This document shows, in pieces, positions 36,333 to 42,770 of a DNA stretch of 64,000 nucleotides (positions within the stretch are counted from its first letter, which is position 1; every line of letters starts with the position of its first letter). Below the pieces are notes generated by a model that was given only the letters and a program-made list of their open reading frames with translations, did no database searches and had not been told where the DNA came from. Made by a program: the position numbers and the translations under genes. Source of the stretch: Epilithonimonas xixisoli (GTDB lineage Bacteria > Bacteroidota > Bacteroidia > Flavobacteriales > Weeksellaceae); contig NZ_SOEO01000001.1 of the NCBI RefSeq assembly GCF_004365655.1, forward strand, positions 1,302,001-1,366,000. The letters are read 5' to 3'.

Positions 36333-36797
36333 TTTAGTTTTTAGTTTAAAGTTTTTTAATTCGACTTTAATCTTATTTATATTTAGAACCTTTCAGTTCA
36401 CTACTTTTTAAGTAATTAATAAAAGCTCCAATTCTTTTGCTTAAAGTTTCAGTCTGTTCAATTAATAATTCAAATTTTGTTTTTGAAATAAAATTTCTAT
36501 CAAAAACTCTGTACAATTGTGACCGTGTTTCTCCACAAGATGCTTTTGCAATAGAAAGAAATTGGATAAATTCTTTGTTACCATTTCTTTCAAAACCTTC
36601 AGCAATATTGTCCATTATTGAACCTGAAGAACCATCAATTTGATTACAAAGTCTATAATTATTTTTAAGATTACTTTCTTCAATAATTTGATAAATTTCT
36701 TTGCAAAGTATTCTTGACAATTGCCAAATTTCTAAATCTTCAAACTTTTTAACCGTTGCCATAACCTTGAATTATAAACTTTAAATCTTAAACTACA
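36333..36797. repeat. Imperfect inverted repeats flanking the IVS gene
   Basis: The left arm TTTAAAGTTTTTTAATTC (36345-36362) is matched in inverted orientation by the right arm GAATTATAAACTTTAAA (36769-36785) with one indel and one mismatch. Weaker similarity (TAGTTT..) extends outward on both sides. The arms lie 10 bases beyond the stop codon and seven bases before the start codon of the enclosed gene. Confidence 0.6.
36373..36762 (-). CDS. Four-helix-bundle protein (23S rRNA IVS/S23 family)
   Basis: This 129-residue protein has the family landmarks [14 protein letters not shown] near the N terminus, [22 protein letters not shown] in the centre and ETRSQLY in the third helix. It forms a pentameric four-helix bundle in known relatives and is found inside 23S rRNA intervening sequences, as free-standing genes and, as a relative, as the Avd protein of diversity-generating retroelements. 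Here it stands alone between moxR and the DUF58 gene, where Bat operons normally have no such gene. It is bordered by imperfect inverted repeats. Function unknown; it may bind nucleic acid. Confidence 0.88.
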   Translation of the reverse strand: MATVKKFEDLEIWQLSRILCKEIYQIIEESNLKNNYRLCNQIDGSSGSIMDNIAEGFERNGNKEFIQFLSIAKASCGETRSQLYRVFDRNFISKTKFELLIEQTETLSKRIGAFINYLKSSELKGSKYK

Positions 36798-36892
36798 TAG
36801 TTTTTGGCGGTCATCGGTTGATAGTTTTCAGACCTCTTAGTTTTTTCAAAAACAATAGGACGACTGACCACTATCAACAGATTAACCATTAT

Positions 36893-37897
36893 TTATGGCG
36901 CTTGTATCTTCGCCAAAATTTTATTCACAATATCATCCTGAGTCACTTCCTCGGCTTCAGCTTCGAAACTTAATCCAATTCTGTGTCTCAAAACATCTTT
37001 CGCAATTTCTTTCACATCTTCCGGAATCACAAACGCTCTTCCTTTGATGAACGCATAAGCTCTGGAAGCAATTGCCAAGTTGATACTTGCTCTTGGTGAC
37101 GCTCCAAAACTGATATAATTTTTGATTTCAGACAAACCGTATTTTTCTGGAAAACGGGTTGCGAAAACCATATCCAAAATATATTTCTCGATTTTCTCGT
37201 CCAGATAAATTTGATTGATGAGTTTCTTTGCGTCAACAATTTGATTCAAATCCACCACTTTTCTGATTTGTGGAATATCCTGCGTAGAAATCATTCTCAT
37301 TACCTTTCTTTCATCCTCAAATTCAGGATAATCGATTTTACACTTTAGCATAAAACGGTCGGTTTGCGCTTCTGGTAAAAGATAAGTTCCCTCTTGGTCA
37401 ATTGGATTTTGAGTGGCTAAAACTAAAAAAGGTTTTGGCAAAGGCATTGTCTCATCACCAATTGTTACTTGCTTTTCCTGCATTACTTCGAGAAGTGCAG
37501 ACTGAACTTTTGCAGGTGCACGATTGATCTCATCTGCCAACACGAAATTTGCAAAAACAGGTCCTCTTTTTATGGAGAAATCATTGTCCTTTACATTGTA
37601 AATCATCGTTCCCACAACATCTGCAGGCAACAAATCTGGCGTAAATTGGATTCTAGAAAACGCACCATCCACAGCTTCTGACAAGGTTTTGATTGCTAAA
37701 GTTTTAGCCAATCCTGGAACACCTTCCAATAGAACGTGACCATTTCCCAAAAGTCCGATGAGCAAACGGTCTATCATATATTCCTGACCAATAATGGCGC
37801 GGTTGATTTCTTGTTTTAATATAGAAAAAAAGTAATTCTGTTCTTTTACTTTTTCGGTAAGTTGTCTGATATCTTCTGCTTGATTCAATTCTGACAT
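36893..37897 (-). CDS. moxR: MoxR-family AAA+ ATPase
   Basis: This 334-residue ATPase has Walker A GVPGLAKTLAIKT, Walker B LADEINRAPAKVQ, sensor 1 LATQNP and the MoxR motif FGASPRASINLA. It is the first gene of the Bat operon on the minus strand and probably acts as a chaperone for the VWA and DUF58 proteins downstream. The gap to the four-helix-bundle gene contains a GTTGATAG/CTATCAAC palindrome and no evident terminator. Confidence 0.95.
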   Translation of the reverse strand: MSELNQAEDIRQLTEKVKEQNYFFSILKQEINRAIIGQEYMIDRLLIGLLGNGHVLLEGVPGLAKTLAIKTLSEAVDGAFSRIQFTPDLLPADVVGTMIYNVKDNDFSIKRGPVFANFVLADEINRAPAKVQSALLEVMQEKQVTIGDETMPLPKPFLVLATQNPIDQEGTYLLPEAQTDRFMLKCKIDYPEFEDERKVMRMISTQDIPQIRKVVDLNQIVDAKKLINQIYLDEKIEKYILDMVFATRFPEKYGLSEIKNYISFGASPRASINLAIASRAYAFIKGRAFVIPEDVKEIAKDVLRHRIGLSFEAEAEEVTQDDIVNKILAKIQAP

Positions 37898-37989
37898 AGT
37901 AAATCTTAAATAAGTTGGTAAATTTCATATAAAAACCTGCAACCGCAAACACAATAATTGCTAATCTTGCGTTAAATATTTGTTAAAAG

Positions 37990-38020
37990 GTTGGAAGATG
38001 GAAGTTTGAGGATGGAAGTT
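37990..38020 (+). repeat. Two tandem copies of GATGGAAGTT
   Basis: The segment GGAAGATGGAAGTTTGAGGATGGAAGTT contains two imperfect 14-base units between moxR and the toxin-antitoxin promoter. Confidence 0.5.
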
Positions 38021-38061
38021 ACCATCGAATTTTTTTGCTTTTTGTTAATAAATTTGGAACA

Positions 38062-38104
38062 TTTGTCGTTTATAAAGAATTAGTTTAAATTTGATATAAA
38101 TTTG
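38062..38104 (+). promoter_or_regulatory. Toxin-antitoxin promoter with doubled -7 element
   Basis: TTTG (38062-38065), 20 bases, TAAATTTG (38086-38093) is a full consensus match. A second TAAATTTG at 38097-38104 forms a direct repeat that could also be an operator. The antitoxin ATG follows at 38111. Confidence 0.7.
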
Positions 38105-38110
38105 AATAAT

Positions 38111-38353
38111 ATGAATTTAGAAGCACGAAAATTATCTTTGGTTCAAGAATTTCTGAGAATAGACAATGAAAATATCATTGGTGCTTTGGAAAAATTCCTT
38201 CATAAAAGCAAATCCGATTTATTTGAACAAAATCTGAAACCAAAATCTTTACAGCAATTCAACCAAGAAATTGACCAAGCATTGGAAGATGAAAAGAAAA
38301 ATAATTTAGTTTCTGCAAAAGATTTGAAAGAGAAAATCCAAAAATGGAGTTAA
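38111..38353 (+). CDS. Type II toxin-antitoxin antitoxin
   Basis: This small 80-residue protein starts MNLEARKLSLVQEFLRID and ends QEIDQALEDEKKNNLVSAKDLKEKIQKW, the pattern of antitoxins encoded ahead of ParE/RelE toxins in Bacteroidota. Its C-terminal helix should wrap around the toxin, and the N-terminal part probably dimerises and may bind the promoter. It overlaps the toxin start by 10 bases, as expected for translational coupling. The frame is open for three codons upstream from a TTG, but the ATG is preferred. Confidence 0.82.
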   Translation: MNLEARKLSLVQEFLRIDNENIIGALEKFLHKSKSDLFEQNLKPKSLQQFNQEIDQALEDEKKNNLVSAKDLKEKIQKWS

Positions 38354-38661
38354 AAATCTTTTGGTCACAACTTGCGGAAGACCAATTGATGGATATTTTT
38401 CAATATTACAAATTAAAAGCTGGTGTCAAAATTGCAAAGAAAATCGTCAATGAAATTGTTGATCAAACAATTGACATTGACAAAAATCCTAAAATCGGAC
38501 AAACTGAAGAGCTATTGAAAGATAGAATTCAAGAGTTTCGGTATTTAGTTTCGAGCAATTATAAAATAATTTACTACATCAATTTGGAAACTCAGAGAAT
38601 CGTGATTGCCAATGTTTTTGACACACGACAAAATCCAGAAAAACTGAGTGAAACAAAATAA
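38344..38661 (+). CDS. RelE/ParE-family toxin
   Basis: This 105-residue toxin has the ParE-like features IFWSQLAEDQLMDIFQYY, NPKIGQTEELLKDRIQEFRYLVSSNYKIIYYI and a C-terminal IANVFDTRQNPEKL. It is expected to inhibit gyrase or cleave ribosome-bound mRNA; the fold resembles ParE more than RelE. It is translated from a start codon that overlaps the antitoxin. A DinB gene follows after 17 bases and may be read from the same promoter. Confidence 0.88.
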   Translation: MELKIFWSQLAEDQLMDIFQYYKLKAGVKIAKKIVNEIVDQTIDIDKNPKIGQTEELLKDRIQEFRYLVSSNYKIIYYINLETQRIVIANVFDTRQNPEKLSETK

Positions 38662-38678
38662 AAATTTCAATAAAATAA

Positions 38679-39155
38679 ATGAATTATCATTTTGCCAATC
38701 ATAGACAGGTCCGAAAAAACTTGTTGCACATTTTACAAAATACTTCCGAAAAAGACTTGCTTGCAATTCCCGACGGATTTAACAATAATATCTATTGGAA
38801 TATTGCGCATTGCGTGGCTCAGCAACAATTGCTTTGCTATTATCTGAGTGGAAATCAGTTCAGAATCGATAAATATTGGGTTGAAACTTACAAAAAAGGG
38901 ACATTCGCAAACGTGGACGTGAAGCAATCTGAGATGGAAGATTTGGCTTATCTTCTCATTGAAACTTCAAAAATTCTTATGAAAGATTTTGACAATGATT
39001 TTTTCCCAGATTATACGCCATATTCCACAAGTTTCGGTGTTGATTTGAAGAATATTCAGGACGCGATTATCTTTAATAATATGCACGAAAGTATTCATTA
39101 CGGTTATATTTTGGCTCAGAAAAGAGCTTTGATTGGAGAAGGACTGAGTTTATAA
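38679..39155 (+). CDS. DinB superfamily protein
   Basis: This 158-residue four-helix protein has the three metal-ligand histidines expected of the DinB fold: NIAHCVAQQQ in helix 2 and MHESIHYGYI near the C terminus. Related proteins include bacillithiol and mycothiol S-transferases, but the substrate here cannot be told. It follows the toxin gene by 17 bases. A short ATGATTGATAAATGA-type repeat lies just after its stop. Confidence 0.85.
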   Translation: MNYHFANHRQVRKNLLHILQNTSEKDLLAIPDGFNNNIYWNIAHCVAQQQLLCYYLSGNQFRIDKYWVETYKKGTFANVDVKQSEMEDLAYLLIETSKILMKDFDNDFFPDYTPYSTSFGVDLKNIQDAIIFNNMHESIHYGYILAQKRALIGEGLSL

Positions 39156-39185
39156 TTGATGAATGATAATTGATAAATGATTTCA
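39156..39185 (+). repeat. AT-rich TTGATAAATGATTT spacer repeat
   Basis: The sequence TTGATGAATGATAATTGATAAATGATTT is built of related 7-8 base units. Similar spacers occur at 34430-34462 and 63135-63169. Confidence 0.5.
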
Positions 39186-39620
39186 ATGAATCTGCGATAT
39201 ATTTTTCCGATTTTCCTTTTAATAATTTTATCATTTTCGAAATCCGATAATGAGAGGTTCAAACATTACAAACCTATCAGCAAAACTCAAGAAATAGAAG
39301 TTCTGTATCTGACTTGGGACGATTCGTCGTTACCAAACTTCGTGAAAGTTTCGGATTATAATAAATATGTGGACAAAGCTGAATTATTCGAACATTGTTT
39401 CTATGTCGATTCTAAAGACCCAGAGAAAAGGAAATTCAAAATTCCGATGACGACAGATAAATTGATTAAGAAAATCCCTTTAAAAATAAAAGGAAAATTC
39501 TACAAAACCAAACAATTTGATGATACTTTTCCTACTCCACTTTTTGAAGATTACAGAAAAACCGGCGATTTGAAATTCAAAACGGAGAATGATGAGTTTT
39601 TGGTTTTTGTGTTGGATTAA
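39186..39620 (+). CDS. Hypothetical secreted protein
   Basis: This protein of about 144 residues starts with a short hydrophobic segment (MNLRYIFPIFLLIILSFS) that is probably a signal peptide or anchor. The mature part is unrecognised and is rich in Lys and Asp. An alternative ATG nine bases upstream lies within the AT-rich spacer repeat, so 39186 is preferred. The large inverted repeat at 39624-39767 begins just after the stop. Confidence 0.6.
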   Translation: MNLRYIFPIFLLIILSFSKSDNERFKHYKPISKTQEIEVLYLTWDDSSLPNFVKVSDYNKYVDKAELFEHCFYVDSKDPEKRKFKIPMTTDKLIKKIPLKIKGKFYKTKQFDDTFPTPLFEDYRKTGDLKFKTENDEFLVFVLD

Positions 39621-39623
39621 TTA

Positions 39624-39767
39624 ATTGAACCACAAAAGTCACAAAAGTTTTTGCGTTAAATATGTTTTCAAAAGTTCAAAAAAGACTTTCTGTAAGGTTT
39701 TCTTTTTTGTTCTTATTCTCAATTTCTCTCAATAAAAGATTTCCTTTTGTGACTTTTGTGGTTCAAT
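39624..39767. repeat. 144-base element with perfect 24-base terminal inverted repeats
   Basis: The arm ATTGAACCACAAAAGTCACA.. (39624-39647) is repeated exactly in inverted orientation at 39744-39767. The 96-base interior is AT-rich and non-coding. No clear target duplication borders it. It looks like a miniature transposable element or a long-hairpin extragenic repeat. Confidence 0.85.
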
Positions 39768-39813
39768 AAAGAACTTTACAATTTTCTTAAGACAAAACTA
39801 ATCTCAAAAACCT

Positions 39814-39821
39814 TACTTTTG
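39814..39821 (+). promoter_or_regulatory. Possible rlmB -7 element TACTTTTG
   Basis: The octamer fits TAnnTTTG and lies 20 bases before the rlmB ATG. No TTG is found at the right distance upstream. Confidence 0.4.
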
Positions 39822-39840
39822 TAAATTCAAAATCTCATTA

Positions 39841-40593
39841 ATGAATCAAGAGAAAAAAGATGATTTCATCTTCGGATTAAGACCCGTATTAGAAGCCCTG
39901 GAAGCTGGAAAAACCATTGACAAAATTTTTGTTCAAAATGCTCTGCAAGGCGAAATATACATAGAACTAAAACAACTTCTTGCAAAACACAATCTGCGTC
40001 CAAACTACGTTCCTGTAGAAAAACTCAACCGTTTTACGAGAAAAAACCACCAAGGTGTAGTGGCCTTCATTTCAGATGTTCCTTTTTATAAAATCGAGGA
40101 TGTTTTGCCTCAACTTTTCGAAGAAGGAAAAACGCCATTTATCTTAATTCTTGACAGATTGACCGATGTTAGAAACTTCGGAGCAATTTGTAGAACTGCA
40201 GAATGTGTGGGTGTTGACGCTATTCTGATTCCAGAAAAAGGTGGCGCACCAATCAACTCAGATGCGATTAAAACTTCTGCTGGAGCGATTTATAATATTA
40301 AAATCTGTAAAGAGAAAAATCTTGCTCATTCGGTCGATTTTCTTCAGCAAAGTGGAATCAAAGTGTTTTCCGCTACAGAAAAGGCTCATAAATTGATATA
40401 CGATGCAGACTTCACAGAACCGTGCGCAATCGTAATGGGAAATGAGGAAACGGGAATATCCAAAGAAGTACTTCATCATTCCGATGAAAAAATAAAACTT
40501 CCAATCGAAGGTAAAACCCAATCCCTAAACGTCTCTGTAGCGTGTGGCGCGATTCTTTATGAAGCCGTGAGACAGAAAATAACTAACAAATAA
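39841..40593 (+). CDS. rlmB: 23S rRNA 2'-O-methyltransferase, TrmH/SpoU family
   Basis: This 250-residue SPOUT methyltransferase has an N-terminal L30e-like substrate domain (FGLRPVLEALEAGKTIDKIFV) and a knotted SAM domain with LDRLTDVRNFGAICRTAECVG, MGNEETGISKEVL and LNVSVACGAILYEAVRQK. It most likely makes the 2'-O-methylguanosine at position 2251 of 23S rRNA. TrmH-family members are hard to separate by sequence, so the exact target is inference. Repeat copy E follows. Confidence 0.93.
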   Translation: MNQEKKDDFIFGLRPVLEALEAGKTIDKIFVQNALQGEIYIELKQLLAKHNLRPNYVPVEKLNRFTRKNHQGVVAFISDVPFYKIEDVLPQLFEEGKTPFILILDRLTDVRNFGAICRTAECVGVDAILIPEKGGAPINSDAIKTSAGAIYNIKICKEKNLAHSVDFLQQSGIKVFSATEKAHKLIYDADFTEPCAIVMGNEETGISKEVLHHSDEKIKLPIEGKTQSLNVSVACGAILYEAVRQKITNK

Positions 40594-40616
40594 AAATGAA
40601 TAATTAAAAGATTTAA

Positions 40617-40722
40617 TTTGGGCAACTTATCCGCCTGGAGTTTATCCTGAGCTTGTCGAAAGGCTTCCAATTGTCACTCTGAGGCTCTCGAAGAGTCCGC
40701 TCAAGTCGGGTTGCGAGCATTC
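40617..40722 (-). repeat. Intergenic repeat family, copy E
   Basis: In reverse orientation it begins GAATGCTCGCAACCCGACTT and ends GATAAGTTGCCCAAAT. Two segments of the CTGAGC..GTCGAAG family are nested inside at 40645-40662 and 40675-40696. It lies between rlmB and a lipoprotein gene. Confidence 0.75.
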
Positions 40723-40773
40723 TTTATTTTAAGAACATTTCAAAAATCTTTTACCTTTTATCAAACATCATTT

Positions 40774-41817
40774 ATGAAAAAAATAACAGCGCTTGCCCTA
40801 ATTGCAATAACTCTAGTCGCTTGTAAAAAGGAAACCAAAACCGTTACAAGAGTGGACCCCAAAACCGGAAAAACCGAAACTGTAACCGTAGAAATCTCGG
40901 ACGAAGAAGCTTCGAAACCGAAAGCAATTGCGGACAGCAGTGGCATTTTCAAACAAAAATTCATCCTCGAAAAAGGAACAACTTATCCTTTGGTTTCTTA
41001 CCAAAGAGAAATCCAGTCTTTGACTACGCCAGACGGAAAAACAATGTCCGGAACCAATGAAACAACGGACGAAATGTCTGTGACAGTCAATGATTTCAAA
41101 GACAATATCTACGATTTGACCTTGAATATGACAGGCAAAAGAATGTCCAGCACATCCAATGGAAAAACTTTGACCATCGACACCAAACAACCTGCACCAA
41201 AAGAGGAAAACCTGAAAATGGAATATCTTGTGAGCAAAGGTTTGGCAGGCAACAAACTGAATGTGAAAATGGACGCTTCTGGAAACATTAAATCAGTCAC
41301 TGGTTTTGATGTTGTTTATGCGAATTTGAAGAAAGCAATTGCCGGAACTGTGAAAGACAAAAAACAGCAAGATGGTTTTATAGAAAGCTTCAAAGCTGGT
41401 TTCAATGAGGAAATGATGAAAGAACAATTGGGCAAAAACTTAAAACTTTTCCCAATAAAAGGTGCTAAAATTGGAGAAAAATGGACGACTTCAGAAGATA
41501 TTGACCCAAGCGGAAAATTGAAGCAAAACCTGACTTTCACTTTGACCAAAATTGAGAATGGAAAAGCAGAAATCTCTGTAACCGGTACAATTCCGTCAAA
41601 ATCTGACAAGCAATCGCAAAACGGAATGACACACTCGATGAGTATGGGCGGTTCGCAAAGTGGAAAAATCATCATCGATGAAAACACAGGCTGGCTTCTG
41701 AATCAGAATCTTTCCATCAAAACCAATCAAAAAGAAACGGTTTCCGATGGCAAACAAACGCAGAGTATGACTAAAAATTCCACCACTTCTATCATCATCA
41801 ATCCATCGTATAAATAA
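40774..41817 (+). CDS. DUF6263-like lipoprotein
   Basis: This 347-residue lipoprotein has the signal MKKITALALIAITLVAC. The linker VTRVDPKTGKTETVTVE precedes a beta-rich domain with FKQKFILEKGTTYPLVSYQREIQS and a late GWLLNQNLSIKTNQKE segment, as in the DUF6263 family of Bacteroidota. Function unknown. An upstream in-frame start at 40711 would fall in repeat copy E and produce residues before the signal, so it is rejected. A small membrane protein follows nine bases after the stop. Confidence 0.78.
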   Translation: MKKITALALIAITLVACKKETKTVTRVDPKTGKTETVTVEISDEEASKPKAIADSSGIFKQKFILEKGTTYPLVSYQREIQSLTTPDGKTMSGTNETTDEMSVTVNDFKDNIYDLTLNMTGKRMSSTSNGKTLTIDTKQPAPKEENLKMEYLVSKGLAGNKLNVKMDASGNIKSVTGFDVVYANLKKAIAGTVKDKKQQDGFIESFKAGFNEEMMKEQLGKNLKLFPIKGAKIGEKWTTSEDIDPSGKLKQNLTFTLTKIENGKAEISVTGTIPSKSDKQSQNGMTHSMSMGGSQSGKIIIDENTGWLLNQNLSIKTNQKETVSDGKQTQSMTKNSTTSIIINPSYK

Positions 41818-41826
41818 GAACCGGAA

Positions 41827-42054
41827 ATGAAATATATTTTAGAACTCATCATAGCAACCATCATCATATTCTTCGTTTGGAATATTTTGAAACGATTGTT
41901 TTTCAATGCGTTTTATAAAAACTTCCCAACACTGAATCCAAAAAATCGACCGCAAAACGAGCAAACCACTTCGAAAAAAATGCCCGAGCAAAAAGTAAAA
42001 TGGGACGCAGAAACGGTGGATTATGAGGAAGTGAAGGAGGAGAAAAAATATTAG
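41827..42054 (+). CDS. DUF4834-like small membrane protein
   Basis: This 75-residue protein has one N-terminal helix (YILELIIATIIIFFVWNILKRLF) and a polar tail ending VKWDAETVDYEEVKEEKKY, matching DUF4834 of Bacteroidota. It is nine bases downstream of the DUF6263-like lipoprotein gene and is probably co-transcribed. The first REP palindrome follows its stop by 15 bases and may act as a terminator. Confidence 0.8.
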   Translation: MKYILELIIATIIIFFVWNILKRLFFNAFYKNFPTLNPKNRPQNEQTTSKKMPEQKVKWDAETVDYEEVKEEKKY

Positions 42055-42069
42055 TTTAAATCTTAATTT

Positions 42070-42102
42070 AACCCCTTCAGAGTTTAAAACTCTGAAGGGG
42101 TT
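42070..42102. repeat. REP palindrome, left copy
   Basis: The 16-base arms AACCCCTTCAGAGTTT (42070-42085) and AAACTCTGAAGGGGTT (42087-42102) are perfectly complementary around one base. The same palindrome recurs at 42713-42745, on the other side of the transposase gene. It could also terminate the upstream transcript. Confidence 0.9.
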
Positions 42103-42114
42103 TTGTTTCTAAAT

Positions 42115-42708
42115 ATGGAAAAAGAGATTTTAGAATTTGGACATTTTTATCACATTTACAATCGAGGAAATAATAGAGATGCTATTTTTTTCGAAGAAGA
42201 TAATTATAGATATTTCTTAAAATTATTATTAAAATATATTTCTCCAATCGCAGATGTTTACGCTTATTGTCTTTTGAAAAATCATTTTCATTTATTAATT
42301 AGAATAAAATCTGAGCAGGAAATTAACACTTCTGATTTCAAATTTTCGACAATCGAAGAATCAAAATCCATTAATCCTTCGAAGCAATTTTCTCATTTTT
42401 TCAATGCTTATACTCAAGCAATCAATAAACGCTATAACAGAACTGGAAGCTTGCTAGAGAAACCATTCGAAAGAAAAAAAATCACAGACGAAAGTTATCT
42501 GAAACAAGTCATTCTTTATATTCATAATAATCCAGTCAAACACGGCATCACAAAAAATGCAAGTCAATATTTTTGGTCTTCATATAATTCAATTTTATCT
42601 ACAAAGTCATCAAAATTAAATAGAAAAGAAGTTTTGGATTACTTTGAAAATGAGACTAATTTCATATTTTCGCATAATAATTACGATTCACTGAATTTAC
42701 CTTATTGA
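42115..42708 (+). mobile_element. REP-associated tyrosine transposase (RAYT, Y1 family)
   Basis: This 197-residue protein belongs to the Y1/HUH transposase-like RAYT group. It opens EFGHFYHIYNRGNNRDAIFF, has the HUH-type His57-x-His59 (LLKNHFHLLIR), and carries the catalytic tyrosine in LYIHNNPVKHG. Such enzymes nick single-stranded DNA at REP palindromes. Here the gene is enclosed by two near-identical palindromes, the classic REP-RAYT arrangement. The ATG at 42115 lies 12 bases after the left palindrome; an earlier TTG at 42103 is less likely. All key residues are intact, so it may be active. Confidence 0.92.
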
Positions 42709-42712
42709 AAGC

Positions 42713-42745
42713 AACCCCTTCAGAGTTTTGAACTCTGAAGGGGTT
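42713..42745. repeat. REP palindrome, right copy
   Basis: Arms AACCCCTTCAGAGTT (42713-42727) and AACTCTGAAGGGGTT (42731-42745) with loop TTG differ from the left copy only in the loop. It lies four bases after the RAYT stop codon and 25 bases before yfhO. Confidence 0.9.
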
Positions 42746-42770
42746 TATAAAAATTCAAACAAAATAACTT

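Noticed and set aside
36373-36762. Diversity-generating retroelement accessory protein (Avd)
   Set aside because: The four-helix-bundle protein resembles Avd, but no reverse transcriptase, template repeat or variable repeat is nearby.
40711-40773. Upstream start for the DUF6263-like lipoprotein
   Set aside because: It would begin in repeat copy E and place extra residues before a perfect lipoprotein signal.
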